Origin: CAVQRB01 sp963715055
Lineage (GTDB): Bacteria > Pseudomonadota > Alphaproteobacteria > Rhodobacterales > Rhodobacteraceae
Assembly (NCBI GenBank): GCA_963715055.1
Contig: CAVQRB010000018.1
Span: 62,001 to 126,000 of the forward strand
Direction of reading: 5' to 3'
DNA length: 64,000 bases
The position numbers and the translations under genes were made by a program. The first letter of the stretch is position 1, and every line of letters begins with the position of its first letter. Positions 44,357 to 55,427 of the stretch are shown in pieces. The notes under the pieces are model-generated. The model did not search any database, was not told where the DNA came from, and saw nothing but the letters and a program-made list of their open reading frames with translations.

Positions 44357-45390
44357 TGAGGGTCGCGCTGATCGGCCTCGGCATGGTGGCCGAGACGCAT
44401 CTCGCCGCCCTCCACGCAGCCAAAGGCCTTACGCTGGCGGGCGTCCTCGGTCGCGATCCATCCAAAACGCAGGCCTTTGCAGGAAAAGCCGCCGAAGTTC
44501 TGGGCCACCCGGTCGAGGCCTTTTCGGACGCAGGAAGCATCGCGTCGGACCCCGCCATCGATTTCGTCATCATCGCAACCCCTCCCGACGCGCGCGTGGC
44601 GCTGGTTGAAACACTCGTGGCTGCCCGCAAACCCATCCTGATGGAAAAGCCGATCGAGCGGGATCTCAGCGCGGCGAAACGGATCGTCGACCTTTGCGAA
44701 ACAGCCGGTGTTCCGCTCGGGGTGGTGTTCCAGCATCGCGCGCGGGCCGCCTCGCTGGCCCTGAAACGGTGCCTTGCGGAAGGGTCCCTCGGCGACATCG
44801 CGACGGTGGAGATAAGGGTGCCCTGGTGGCGGGCGCAGTCCTACTACGACGCGCCGGGCCGGGGCAGCCTTGCCCGCGACGGCGGCGGTGTGATGATCAC
44901 CCAGGCAATCCACACGCTCGATCTGGCGCTCTGGCTGCTGGGCCCGATGGCGGAGGTGCAGGCCATGATGTGCCGGACGCCCCTGCACGATCTGGAGGCG
45001 GAGGACTGGGCGGGCGCGGTTTTCCGGATGGAAAGCGGCGCGGTCGGCACCATGACGGCGACCACGGCGGCCTTTCCGGGCAGCGCCGAAAGCATCACGC
45101 TGCAAGGCACGAAAGCCGCAGCGCATCTCGCGTCCGGATTTTTGACCGTAACGCCGATGGAGGGGCTCGCAAGAACCTATGGCGCCGAGGCCGCAACGGG
45201 CGGCGGCGCCGATCCGATGGGTTTCACCCATGCCTGGCACCAGGCCGTCATCGAGGATTTCGCGCGGGCACTGGTCACAGGAAACGAACCGCTCGCCTCT
45301 GGCCGCTCAGCCTTGCGGGCCCACGCGGTCATCGACGCCATGACACGGGCGAATACGTCGTTAAAGCGCGAAAAGGTGGCGCAACCATGA
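44356..45390 (+). CDS. Gfo/Idh/MocA-family oxidoreductase (second copy)
   Basis: A 344-aa NAD(P)-dependent oxidoreductase. The Rossmann motif is VALIGLGMVAETHLAAL, the family motif is ILMEKPIERD, and the His-containing catalytic region is MITQAIHTLDLALWLLG. It shares fold but little close sequence with the copy at 39855. Its likely role is dehydrogenation at another position of the same class of sugar acids. The start overlaps the kdgK stop by one base. The downstream gap before uxuA contains a hairpin (45432-45460). Confidence 0.85.
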   Translation: MRVALIGLGMVAETHLAALHAAKGLTLAGVLGRDPSKTQAFAGKAAEVLGHPVEAFSDAGSIASDPAIDFVIIATPPDARVALVETLVAARKPILMEKPIERDLSAAKRIVDLCETAGVPLGVVFQHRARAASLALKRCLAEGSLGDIATVEIRVPWWRAQSYYDAPGRGSLARDGGGVMITQAIHTLDLALWLLGPMAEVQAMMCRTPLHDLEAEDWAGAVFRMESGAVGTMTATTAAFPGSAESITLQGTKAAAHLASGFLTVTPMEGLARTYGAEAATGGGADPMGFTHAWHQAVIEDFARALVTGNEPLASGRSALRAHAVIDAMTRANTSLKREKVAQP

Positions 45391-45431
45391 GCTTAGATGG
45401 AGTTCCCGTCGCGCCCTCGCGCCGCACCGCC

Positions 45432-45460
45432 CGAGGCAGAAAGCCGGTCTTCCTGCCTCG
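45432..45460 (+). terminator. Hairpin between the second Gfo/Idh gene and uxuA
   Basis: CGAGGCAG pairs perfectly with CTGCCTCG across a 13-base loop. No T-run follows. It lies in a 106-base gap, the widest in this part of the operon, and may be an RNA-processing or attenuation site. Confidence 0.4.
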
Positions 45461-45496
45461 CTCCGAAACCCGGCCACTCCCTGGAGGAAGAAAGCC

Positions 45497-46675
45497 ATGA
45501 AACAATGCTGGCGCTGGTTCGGACCCGCCGACACGATCGCCCTCGGCGATCTGCATATGGTCGGCGTGCAGGGCATCGTCACCGCCCTGCATCACCTGCC
45601 TCCGGGAACTCTCTGGAGCGTCGAGGAGATCGCAAAGCGCAAGACCCTGCTCGAAAAAAGTGGTTTCACCTGGGATGTGGTCGAAAGCCTGCCTGTGTCG
45701 GAGACGATCAAAACACAAGGGGCCGAGCTGCGATCCCATCTGGAGACCTACAAGCTCAGCCTGCGGAACCTGGCGGATCAGGGCATCCGAACGGTCTGCT
45801 ACAACTTCATGCCGATCCTCGACTGGACCCGGACAGAACTGCGCGCGCCGCAACCTCATGGCGGCACGGCGATGCGGTTTTCGCTGCTCGATTTCGCGGT
45901 TTTCGACCTGCATATCCTCGCGCGCAGCGGTGCCGACGAAGACTATACGCCCGAACACCGCGCCCTCGCCCGGGACCGTTTCGACACACTTGACGATGCG
46001 GCGCGGCTGGCCCTGCAACGCAACATCATCATGGGCCTGCCCGGCTCCAATGACAAATGGACGCTTCCCGACGTCGAGGCGCGGTTGGAGACCTACAGGG
46101 GCGTGACGGCGGCGCGTCTGCGGCAGAACCTGATCGACTTTCTCGCCGAAGTCGTGCCCATGGCCGAAACCCTCGGCATCCGGCTCTGCTGCCACCCGGA
46201 CGATCCACCCTTCCCCCTGCTCGGGCTGCCACGGGTGATGTCAACGACGGAGGACTACGCCCATGTACTGGATGCCGTCGCGAGCCCGGCCAACGGGGCG
46301 ACGTTCTGCACCGGGTCGCTCGGGGTCGCGGCGGGCTTTGATGCACCGGGCTTCGTGGCAAGACTGGGCCCCAGGATCCACTTCGTTCACCTGCGCAACA
46401 CCAAACGCACCCAAGGCATCGATGATGCCCGCCCCGACTTCTACGAAGCCCCGCATCTGGAAGGCGACACCGACATGGTCGCCACGATCCGCGCGCTGGT
46501 TGGCGAGGAACGGCGACGCAAGGCGCAAGGTCGCGCCGACTGGGAGTTGCCGATGCGGCCAGATCACGGGCAGGAACTGCTGGGCGACAGGCTTGCGGAG
46601 AGCATGCCCGGCTACCCGCTGATTGGGCGGATGCGCGGGCTGGCGGAACTGCGCGGGATTATGGCCGCCTGCTAG
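45497..46675 (+). CDS. uxuA: Mannonate dehydratase
   Basis: A 392-aa enzyme whose ATG follows GGAGGAA. Family features are the N-terminal MKQCWRWFGPADTIALGDL, the TIM-barrel stretch GIRTVCYNFMPILDWTRT, metal-ligand residues in IRLCCHPDDPPFP (His, Cys region), the CTGSLGV motif, HFVHLRNTKR, and the late MRPDHGQELLGD. It converts D-mannonate to 2-keto-3-deoxygluconate with Fe or Mn, feeding KdgK. It is the last gene of the long operon. Its TAG stop shares the palindrome CTAG with the convergent rmuC stop. Confidence 0.92.
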   Translation: MKQCWRWFGPADTIALGDLHMVGVQGIVTALHHLPPGTLWSVEEIAKRKTLLEKSGFTWDVVESLPVSETIKTQGAELRSHLETYKLSLRNLADQGIRTVCYNFMPILDWTRTELRAPQPHGGTAMRFSLLDFAVFDLHILARSGADEDYTPEHRALARDRFDTLDDAARLALQRNIIMGLPGSNDKWTLPDVEARLETYRGVTAARLRQNLIDFLAEVVPMAETLGIRLCCHPDDPPFPLLGLPRVMSTTEDYAHVLDAVASPANGATFCTGSLGVAAGFDAPGFVARLGPRIHFVHLRNTKRTQGIDDARPDFYEAPHLEGDTDMVATIRALVGEERRRKAQGRADWELPMRPDHGQELLGDRLAESMPGYPLIGRMRGLAELRGIMAAC

Positions 46676-47910
46676 CGCTCCGGCTTGGCGAGAGGAACCA
46701 CGTTGGCGGGCTCGTCCGGGCTCAACTCCTCGAAGTCGAAATTGTCGAGGCGCTCGGCGCGCTTGCCGGCCCGTTCCGCTGCCGTTGATATGCCGTCGAG
46801 GTCCGCGCGTGCCTGACCGAAATGGGTGTTCAGCTTGTCCACCCTTTCCACCACGATTTCCACGTCCCGATGCAGCATTTTCAGCGTCTTGCGGATTTCC
46901 CCGGCCTGCTCGCGCATCCGCGCGTCCTTCAGGATCGCCCGCATGGTGTTCAGCGTCGCCATGCAGGTCGTGGGCGAGACGATCCAGACCCGCGCATCGA
47001 AGCCCTTACGCACCAACTCGGGGAAATTGGCGTGCAACTCGGCATAGACCGCCTCCGACGGCAGGAACATCAGCGCGCCATCCGCGGTTTCACCCTCGAT
47101 GATGTATTTCTCCGAGATATCGCTGATGTGCTTGGTCACGGCGGTCTTCATCTTGGCGACCGCGTCTTTCAGCGCCCAATCGGTCTTGGCGTTGCGCAGC
47201 GCCTCATAGGCCTCCAGCGGGAACTTGCTGTCGATCACGATGGGGCCTGGCGGGTTCGGCAGATGGATCAGACAGTCCGCACGCTTGCCGTTGCTCAGCG
47301 TGTGCTGCAATGCATAGCTGTCCTTCGGCAGGGCCTTCGAGACGATATCGCGCAACTGGATTTCCCCGAATGCGCCGCGCGTCTGCTTGTTGCTGAGGAT
47401 GTCCTGCAAGGACAGAACGTCGCCCGAGAGCTTTGTGATATTGTCCTGTGCCTTGTCGATCACCGCGAGCCGTTCCTGAAGCTGCGTCAGCGACGTCGTC
47501 GTCTGTTTTGAGGAGCCATGTAGAGAGTCCTTCATCTGCTGCTGCATCTCCGCCATCGCCCGGGCGGAACGCATCGCATTGTCGGCAAGCCGGTCCTGCA
47601 TCTGCTGCTGCACGGAGGCGAGCCGCGCCTCCACCGTCTGGATCACCTGGGTCTGCGTGTTGGCCTGCGTGTCGGAGACCATCTGCAAGCCACCGCGCAA
47701 TTGCTCCTGGCCCGAGCCCAGTTGCTGGACGTGCTGACCGAGCAGGCCGATCTGCTGCATGAGGGGTGCTGTCATCTTCGCGGAAGTGCCAGCGGCCCGC
47801 ACTGCCATGATGAGCAGGACGAAAAACAGCACGAGGACGCCACCGCCAGCGAGCGCCACTTGCACGAGGGGATCGTTCAGGTCGAAACTGTTTCCGGCAA
47901 TCTCGATCAT
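46672..47910 (-). CDS. rmuC: DNA recombination protein RmuC
   Basis: The ATG at 47910 overlaps the mutL stop (ATGA), giving 412 aa; a longer frame would overlap mutL. One N-terminal membrane helix (VLVLFFVLLIMAVRAAG) is followed by a long glutamine-rich coiled coil (about residues 50-155). The conserved RmuC nuclease-like domain follows, with KQTRGAFGEIQLRDIV, IVIDSKFPLEAYEAL, GALMFLPSEAVYAELH and RVWIVSPTTCMATLNTMRAI. It limits inversions at short inverted repeats. Coupling to mutL makes a genome-stability unit. Confidence 0.92.
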   Translation of the reverse strand: MIEIAGNSFDLNDPLVQVALAGGGVLVLFFVLLIMAVRAAGTSAKMTAPLMQQIGLLGQHVQQLGSGQEQLRGGLQMVSDTQANTQTQVIQTVEARLASVQQQMQDRLADNAMRSARAMAEMQQQMKDSLHGSSKQTTTSLTQLQERLAVIDKAQDNITKLSGDVLSLQDILSNKQTRGAFGEIQLRDIVSKALPKDSYALQHTLSNGKRADCLIHLPNPPGPIVIDSKFPLEAYEALRNAKTDWALKDAVAKMKTAVTKHISDISEKYIIEGETADGALMFLPSEAVYAELHANFPELVRKGFDARVWIVSPTTCMATLNTMRAILKDARMREQAGEIRKTLKMLHRDVEIVVERVDKLNTHFGQARADLDGISTAAERAGKRAERLDNFDFEELSPDEPANVVPLAKPER

Positions 47911-49727
47911 GTGCGGCCAAAGAGCCTTTCGATATCCGAGAGTTTCAATTCGACATAGGTGGGGCGTCCGTGGTTGCACTGGCCCGAGTGCGGTGTCGCT
48001 TCCATCTCGCGCAGCAGCGCGTTCATTTCCTCCGCGCGCATCCGGCGACCGGAGCGCACCGAGCCATGGCAGGCCACGCGGCTCAGGATCGCCTCGATTC
48101 GTGCCTGCACCGTGTTGGAGCTGTTTTGGTCGGTCAGTTCATCGAGAATATCGAGCACCATGGCGCGGGCATCCACCGTCCCGAGGATGGCGGGGGTTTC
48201 GCGCACAGCGATGGCCGTGCCGCCGAAAGATTCGATGCCGAGGCCAAGCTGCCCCAGGTCCTCGGCAACTTCCATCAGCCGCACGCAATCGCCTGATGAC
48301 AGTTCCACGATTTCCGGGATCAGCAGCGCCTGCGAGGCGACGCCGCTGTCCGCCATCTGGCGTTTCAACTTCTCATAGACAAGCCGCTCGTGCGCCGCGT
48401 GCTGGTCGACGATGACCATGCCGGTCGCCGTCTGCGCGATGATGTAGTTTTCATGCACCTGCCCCCGCGCCGTGCCGAGCGGATAGTCGGGCTGTTCCTC
48501 CACGGCTTCCGAAGATGGCAGCTCGACAGCCTCGACCCGCCCCCAGACGGCGGCAGTCTCGTGAAAACTCGGCGCGGAGGCAAAAGCCGGGCGGCGGTCC
48601 ATCTGGTAGACGCGCGCGCTGATGGGTTCCGGCGTCATCGCGCCGAGTGCTGCCTTTGAGACGGTCGTCGACGCGCGATGCCCCGCCTCCGCCAGCGCAT
48701 GCCGCAGGGCTGAGACGATCAACCCGCGCGCAAGGCCCGGATCGCGGAACCGCACCTCTGATTTCGCGGGGTGGACGTTCACATCCACCAGCGTGGGATC
48801 GCAATCCAGAAACAGCGCCGCCACCGGGTGCCGGTCGCGGCTCAGGAAATCGAAGTAAGCGCCGCGCAGTGCGCCGACCAGCAGCTTGTCTCGGACCGGG
48901 CGGCCATTGACGAAGAGATATTGCGCCACCGCCGAGCCCCGCGAATAGGTCGGCAAGGCGGCATATCCCGTGAGGTGCAGCCCCTCGCGCTCCGCATCGA
49001 TGGGCAGCGCATTTTCCGCGAAATCGCGACCCAGCACCCGCGCGAGACGACCATGGAGCGCATCGAAAAGATCGCCCTGCTCGGCCTCGGCACGGAACAC
49101 CTCGCGCGCCTCTGCCTCACCCGACACATCACGCAGCACGAACTGCACGAAAGGTTCGGCCATTGCGAGGCGCTTGATCACATCGGCGATGGCCTGCGCC
49201 TCGGCACGGTCGGTGCGCATGAATTTGAGGCGGGCGGGCGTCGCGTAGAACAGATCGCGCAGGCTCACCGTGGTGCCGTTATTGATGGCCGCCGGTCGGG
49301 GGGGCGAAGCAACACCGCTGGTCACGGAGATCTCCACACCATCGGCGCCCCGCGCCCGGCTGGCGATGGTCATGCGCCCCACGGCGGCCAGCGACGGCAA
49401 AGCCTCGCCACGAAACCCGAAGGTGTGGATGTTCAGGAGGTCCGATCCGTCGATCTTGGAGGTCGCATGGCGCGACAGGGCGAGCGGCAGGTCTTCTGCC
49501 GTCATCCCGCAGCCATCGTCCTGCACCCGAATGAGCGTCTTGCCGCCGTCGGCATAGTCCACCGCGATGCGGCGTGCGCCTGCGTCGAGCGCGTTCTCCA
49601 CGAGTTCCTTGACTGCAGACGCAGGCCGCTCCACCACCTCGCCGGCAGCAATGCGGTTGACAGCACCTTCGTCCAGTTGACGAATGACCGGGCGCATTTC
49701 GCTTATATTGGGGTTGAGACTGGCCAT
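47907..49727 (-). CDS. mutL: DNA mismatch repair protein MutL
   Basis: A 606-aa protein. The GHKL ATPase domain is N-terminal, with RIAAGEVVERPASAVKEL (residues 26-42), ELVENALDAGA, DDGCGM (71-75) and GFRGEALPSLAAV. The C-terminal dimerisation/endonuclease domain carries DQHAAHERLVYE, ACHGSVRSG and GQCNHGRPT, the metal-site motifs of nicking MutL proteins. This means it is probably endonuclease-active, as in bacteria lacking MutH. The ATG at 49727 is accepted; ATG 49697 is a shorter alternative, and neither has a clear ribosome binding site. Confidence 0.94.
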   Translation of the reverse strand: MASLNPNISEMRPVIRQLDEGAVNRIAAGEVVERPASAVKELVENALDAGARRIAVDYADGGKTLIRVQDDGCGMTAEDLPLALSRHATSKIDGSDLLNIHTFGFRGEALPSLAAVGRMTIASRARGADGVEISVTSGVASPPRPAAINNGTTVSLRDLFYATPARLKFMRTDRAEAQAIADVIKRLAMAEPFVQFVLRDVSGEAEAREVFRAEAEQGDLFDALHGRLARVLGRDFAENALPIDAEREGLHLTGYAALPTYSRGSAVAQYLFVNGRPVRDKLLVGALRGAYFDFLSRDRHPVAALFLDCDPTLVDVNVHPAKSEVRFRDPGLARGLIVSALRHALAEAGHRASTTVSKAALGAMTPEPISARVYQMDRRPAFASAPSFHETAAVWGRVEAVELPSSEAVEEQPDYPLGTARGQVHENYIIAQTATGMVIVDQHAAHERLVYEKLKRQMADSGVASQALLIPEIVELSSGDCVRLMEVAEDLGQLGLGIESFGGTAIAVRETPAILGTVDARAMVLDILDELTDQNSSNTVQARIEAILSRVACHGSVRSGRRMRAEEMNALLREMEATPHSGQCNHGRPTYVELKLSDIERLFGRT

Positions 49728-49792
49728 ACCGCAAGACTTAGCATGGTTTCGCGCGATTCTGAAACCGCTTTCCTCCGCGTCTGGCGCGGTGT

Positions 49793-51014
49793 TCAGCGCG
49801 TGGCGGCCTCATACCACGCCACGATCCGCGCGCGTTCATCCGGCTCGATGTAGGAGAGATTGGCGGGCGGCATGGCATGGCTGATGCCAGCCTGGAGGTA
49901 GATCTGCCGCGCCTGTAGCGCGATCTGATGCTCGGTTTCCAACCTGACGCCCTTGGGCGCCCAGAGCAGCCCGTCCCAGACCGGCTCCGCCGCATGGCAC
50001 ATGGAACAGCGGCCCAGAACGATGTCATGCACCTCCGCGAAACCTTCTGCCTGCGCGAAGCGCATCGCCGCACCTTCCGCTTCTTCAGGTTCGTCCGCGC
50101 CGAACCGCGACGCCGTCGAAAGCCAGATGATTGCGATGAAGAGCAAGGCCGTCGCCGCCCAGGTCCAGGTCGGTTCGCCCTTTGCGGGCATGCATCGAGT
50201 TGAAATAATGCCGGATCGTCACCCCCATCAGGAAGACGAGGCTCGCGATGATCCAGGTGTTGTCTGTCGCGAAAGCCAGCGGGTAGTGATTGCTCAGCAT
50301 CAAGAAGATCACGGGCAGGGTGAGGTAGTTGTTATGCGTGCTGCGCTGCTTGGCGATCTTGCCGTATTTGGCGTCGGGCGTGCGTCCGGCGATCAGGTCG
50401 GCGACCACGATCTTCTGATTCGGAATGATGATCATGAAGACATTGGCCGACATGATCGTGGCGGTGAAGGCACCGAGATGCAGCATCGCGGCCCGACCGG
50501 AGAAGACGGACGTATAGAAGTAGGACATCGCCACCAGCACGCCGAAAAGCGCAACCATGAGAAGCGTCTGGTCTGCATCGACGAAAACCTTGCAGAGCGT
50601 GTTGTAGGCGAGCCAGCCGAAAGCGAGGGAGGCCAGTGAAAGAGCCACTGCCTGCCAGACGGCGAGATCGGCGACCGAAGGGTCGATCAGGTAGAATTCA
50701 GCCCCGAGGTAGTAGACCAGCACCAGAAGCGCGAAGCCCGAGAGCCAGGTGGCATAGCTTTCCCATTTGAACCAGACAAGATCGCCTGGCATCTGGGCGG
50801 GGGCGACGAGGTACTTCTGGATGTGGTAGAAGCCGCCGCCGTGCACCTGCCATTCCTCACCATCGGCACCGGACGCAAGGTTGCGGTCGCGGTGCAGCCC
50901 GAGATCGAGCGCAATGAAGTAGAAGGACGACCCGATCCAGGCGATGGCGGTGATCACATGCAGCCAGCGGACGGCGAATTCGATCCAGGCACCGGTCGCG
51001 GCGAGATCATACAT
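49793..51014 (-). pseudogene. puuD: Membrane urate oxidase with cytochrome c domain (PuuD-type), frameshifted
   Basis: Removing one base near 50178-50180 joins a membrane part (about eight helices; FAVRWLHVITAIAWIGSSFYF at the N-terminus, TRHYFNSMHARKGEPTW-like junction) with a C-terminal cytochrome c domain to give 406 aa. Haem-binding motif C-S-M-C-H is present (GRCSMCHAAEP), with a late Met in HAMPPANLSYI as axial ligand. The enzyme oxidises urate to 5-hydroxyisourate and delivers electrons to the respiratory chain rather than making peroxide. It is the last gene of the ureide operon, after the NCS2 permease. Confidence 0.87.
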
Positions 51015-51097
51015 GGCGGGTCTCCCTTCGTCTGTCAGGCTGGCGGAAAACGCGAGGCTTCACAAGGCGGATGATCCGAAGGATTGCAACGGCAGGA

Positions 51098-51129
51098 GCC
51101 TCCGGCGGGGATATTTGAGGCCAAAAGAA
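51098..51129. repeat. Dispersed intergenic motif, copy 3 (inverted)
   Basis: The stretch reads GCCTCCGGCGGGGATATTT then GAGGCCAAAAGAA, the reverse complement of the copy at 9925-9958 apart from the three-base centre. It lies between the permease stop and the puuD start. Relative to transcription it points opposite to the livG copy, arguing against a conserved ribosome-binding role. Confidence 0.6.
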
Positions 51130-51138
51130 TGCATGGGC

Positions 51139-52564
51139 TCAGCGCGGCAGGCGGCCTTTGGAGTGGCCGGACAGGCCGCCCGAAACTTCTTCGGTGGCTT
51201 CCTCGGCAAGATCTTGAGGGAGCGCGAGGTTCAGCACGATGGCGATGAAGGCCGCCGGGAGCAGGCCGCTGGTCATCAGGATGCGCGCGGTATCGGGCAG
51301 GTATTGCACCGCATCGGGTTCCAGTTGCAGGCCGAGCCCGATGGAGAGCGAAATGGCGAAAATCACCATGTTGCGACGGTTCCAGTCCACATCGGACAGC
51401 ATCGAGATGCCGGCGGCCACGACCATGCCGAACATCACGATCACGCCACCGCCCAGAACCTCGATCGGAATGGTGCGGATGACGCCGCCGACCTTGGGCA
51501 CGAGCCCGCAGAGAATGAGGAAGAGCGCGCCGCAGGTCACCACATGACGGCTCATCACGCCGGTCATGGCGATCAGGCCCACGTTCTGGCTGAAGGAGGT
51601 GTTGGGCAAGCCGCCGAACACCCCAGCGATGGCGGTGCCAAGGCCGTCGGCGTAGGTCGCACCCGCGATTTCCTTGTCCGTGGCCTCGCGCCCGGCACCC
51701 CCCTTGGTGATACCCGAGACGTCACCGACCGTTTCGATGGCGGAGATGAAAGCCATGAGGCAGAAGCCGATCACTGCCGCGAGGGAAAACTCGAACCCGT
51801 ATTTGAAAGGTTGCGGCAGCGCGAAGGCGGCGGAATTGCTCCAGGAGGAGGCGATGGCGTCAACGCTGAGAATACCGGTCAATAGCGCGTAAACATAGCC
51901 TGCAAGCAGGCCGATGAGCACGGCGGATATCGAGAGCATGCCTTTGGTGAAGAACTTGAGAGCGAGTGTGACGAAGATGACGACCAGCGCCGCCGACCAG
52001 TTCAGCAGGCTGCCGTATTCCGGGTGTGCCGATGGCCGGAACGCCACCTGCCGCATATTGGATGCCGACCTTGACGAGCGCGAGGCCGATCATCGTCACG
52101 ACGAGCCCGGTCACCAGTGGCGGCAGCGCGAAGCGGATGCGGCCGATGAAGAACCCGAGGCAGGCGTGGAACATGCCGCCGATGACGATCCCGCCGAAGA
52201 GTGCCGCCAGAGCATCGACGCCCTTGCCGGCGACGAGCGGGATCATGATCGGGATGAAGGCGAAGGAGGTACCCTGCACGATTGGCAGGGCCGCGCCGAC
52301 CGGGCCGATGGTGATCGTCTGAAGCAGCGTCGCGACACCGGCAAAGAGCATCGACATCTGGATGAGGTAAAGAAGCTCGGGAAAGTCCGGCGAATTGGAG
52401 CCGAAACCGAAACCGGCCGCACCGGCCACGATGATCGCGGGCGTCACGTTCGAGACGAACATCGCCAGCACGTGCTGGATCCCCAGGGGAATCGCCTTGC
52501 CGAGGCCTGGTGTGTAGTTTGGATCGCGGAGTTGCTCCGGCGTACCGATACTTGCGTTTGCCAT
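51139..52564 (-). pseudogene. NCS2-family xanthine/urate permease, frameshifted
   Basis: One extra base near 52020-52021 splits a 474-aa nucleobase transporter. The N-terminal part has LGIQHVLAMFVSNVTPAIIV, GVATLLQTITIGPVGAALPIVQGTSF and GFFIGRIRFALPPLVTGLVV. The C-terminal part has FISAIETVGDVSGI, GLPNTSFSQNVGLIAMTGVMSR and GGGVIVMFGMV. These are the family's QxxTI-like, NAT-type (NTSFSQN) signature regions. It would import urate or xanthine for the adjacent urate oxidase. The gene lies 54 bases after allA in the same operon. Confidence 0.86.
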
Positions 52565-52618
52565 CTTGTCCCCCGATTTTTCGGTTTTCAGGGACTGAAT
52601 AATGCCCCGCTTTTCTCG

Positions 52619-53103
52619 TTATGGGAGCACCCGGTAGGGCGGATCAAGCAAAACCTCTTCGAGGTTGACGGTTTTGCCAATCCTATCGATGACTGCGAAA
52701 ATTCCGGGCGCTTCCAGCGGGGTCAGCACGCCATGCCACGTGCCTTTGTGAAAGTTGACGCCCTGATGCGGCGCGGTCAGGAAGGCCTGTGGCGTGCCGG
52801 GCTTGCCCGAGACATCCGGCGCCACGATGATCAGGAACGGATTTTCCGTCATGGGAATGAAGGCCTGGCTGCCCTCCGGGTGCCGCTCGAGCAGCGCCAG
52901 TTCATAGGGCAGGCTGCGCGGCATCGCATTGAAGAGGCTGATGCCGGCGCGGCCATCCGCGCCGAAATCAAGCCGCGCGCGGTCGTGGAAACGCTCGCAG
53001 AGACCGGCGTTGATGAGCCTGTCCGGCGTGCCCGCGCAATCAAGCACGTCGCCGAACGGCGCGAAGGCCGCAGGGCTCAGTTGTTGGCAGCGGATCTCTC
53101 GAG

Positions 53104-53107
<4 letters not shown>
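52619..53107 (-). CDS. allA: Ureidoglycolate lyase
   Basis: The GTG at 53107 overlaps the stop of the ureidoglycine aminohydrolase gene (GTGA) and gives 162 aa, the normal AllA length. The longer frame from 53203 lies inside the upstream gene. Family features are LSPAAFAPFGDVLD at the N-terminus, ELALLERHPEGSQAFIPM, and FHKGTWHGVLTPL with the conserved His. The enzyme cleaves ureidoglycolate to glyoxylate and urea. It completes the pathway that starts with urate oxidation. Confidence 0.9.
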
Positions 53108-53910
<803 letters not shown>

Positions 53911-53914
<4 letters not shown>

Positions 53915-55323
53915 AACAGTGCCTCCAGACGCAACCGGGCGATCCGTTCCACTTGCCGGCAGGCCTCGTCGAACTCGGTGTCGGTTTCATTCTCTAGCCG
54001 GCGCGTGAAGGCCCGCAGGATGCCCGCCTTGTCGTGGTCCTTGACCGCGATGATGAAGGGAAACCCGTGCTTCGTCACATAGGCCTTGTTCATCTTCTGA
54101 AAGGATGCGCGTTCGGCATCGGTCAGGGCATCGAGACCTGCGCTGGCCTGCTCGGCGGTGCTCTCGGCGGTGAGCCTTTTGGCCGCGGCAAGCTTGCCCG
54201 CAAGGTCGGGATGGGCGCGCAGCACGCCCATGCGCTCCTCGATCGTGGCGCTTCGGAACATGCGGCAGAGCGCCGAGTGCATCCCGGTGGCGCTGTCATG
54301 CGCCGGACCGAGCTCCAGCGCAAAGGCCCGTTCCGCGATCCAGGGCGAATGCTCGAAAATGCCGCCGAACTCGGCGATGAATTCGGCCTTTTCCAGCTTC
54401 GAGGGATGCGATGTCTTCTGCGGCGGGTGGGTCGCCCGCCAGTGCTCGGCGATGTCGATCCGGCGCGGGCACCAGACACCCTCGAAACCTTTGATATGTT
54501 CGATGAACCGCTCAAGCGCCTGCACGCGGCCCGGTCGGCCGATCAGACGGCAATGAAGCCCCACCGACATCATCTTGGCGGCACCCTGCGCGCCTTCCGC
54601 ATAAAGCGCATCGAAACTGTCGCGCAGATAGGCGAAGAACTGATCGCCGGAATTGAACCCCTGCGGCGTGGCGAAGCGCATGTCATTGCAATCGAGCGTG
54701 TAGGGGATGATCAGCTGGTCGCGCCGCCCGGCCTTGATCCAATAGGGCAGATCGTCGTCATAGGCGTCCGAGATATAGTCGAACTGCCCGGTTTTCGCGG
54801 CCAGCGCGACCGTGTTGACGGAGCAGCGCCCGGTATACCAGCCGCGTGGGCTTTCGCCCGTGACCTCGCCGTGCAGGCGGATCGCCTCCATCATGTCGGC
54901 GGCTTCCTCGGCCTCCGAGTGGTCCTTGTAGTCGATCCATTTCAGCCCGTGGCTGGCGATTTCCCAGCCGGCGCGCTGCATCGCCTCCACCTGTTCGGGC
55001 GCTCGGGCCAGTGCGGTGGCAACGCCATAGACCGTCACCGGAATGCCGGCACCGGTGAAGAGCCGGTGCAGCCGCCAGAACCCCGCGCGCGCACCGTAGT
55101 CGTAGATCGATTCCATGTTCCAGTGACGCTGCCCGGGCCAGGGCTGCGCTCCGACGATCTCCGACAGGAAGGCTTCCGAAGCCTTGTCGCCATGCAGCAG
55201 GCAGTTTTCGCCCCCCTCCTCGTAATTGAGGACGAATTGCACCGCGATCCGGGCGCCACCGGGCCACTGCGCATCCGGCGGGGTCGCACCGTAGCCGGCG
55301 AAGTTTCTCGGATAGCGGGACAA
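53911..55323 (-). CDS. Fusion of PuuE-type allantoinase and OHCU decarboxylase
   Basis: A 470-aa bifunctional protein. Residues 1-300 are a polysaccharide-deacetylase-like allantoinase (PuuE): ARIAVQFVLNYEEGGENCLL, HWNMESIYDYGARAGFWRL, GWEIASHGLKWIDY, and CRLIGRPGRVQAL. Residues from about 305 onward are the UraD domain, with AEFGGIFEHSPWIAERAF, the AHPDLAGKLA motif and KHGFPFIIAVKDHDKAGIL. UraD converts OHCU to S-allantoin, and PuuE opens the ring to allantoate, so consecutive non-adjacent steps share one chain. It begins the ureide operon, divergent from the HIU hydrolase gene. Confidence 0.92.
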
Positions 55324-55427
55324 TGGCTTCTCCTGGTCAGGTCGGCGCCATTCAATACCGGCGCGCGATGCGTTGCAATTCGTATCTTGGCCGGGCAGGG
55401 TGTTTGCGAAAAGCCACGGAGCGCATC

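Noticed and set aside
55324..55427. Operator for ureide genes in the divergent gap
   Set aside because: I found no convincing palindrome or promoter pair to report.
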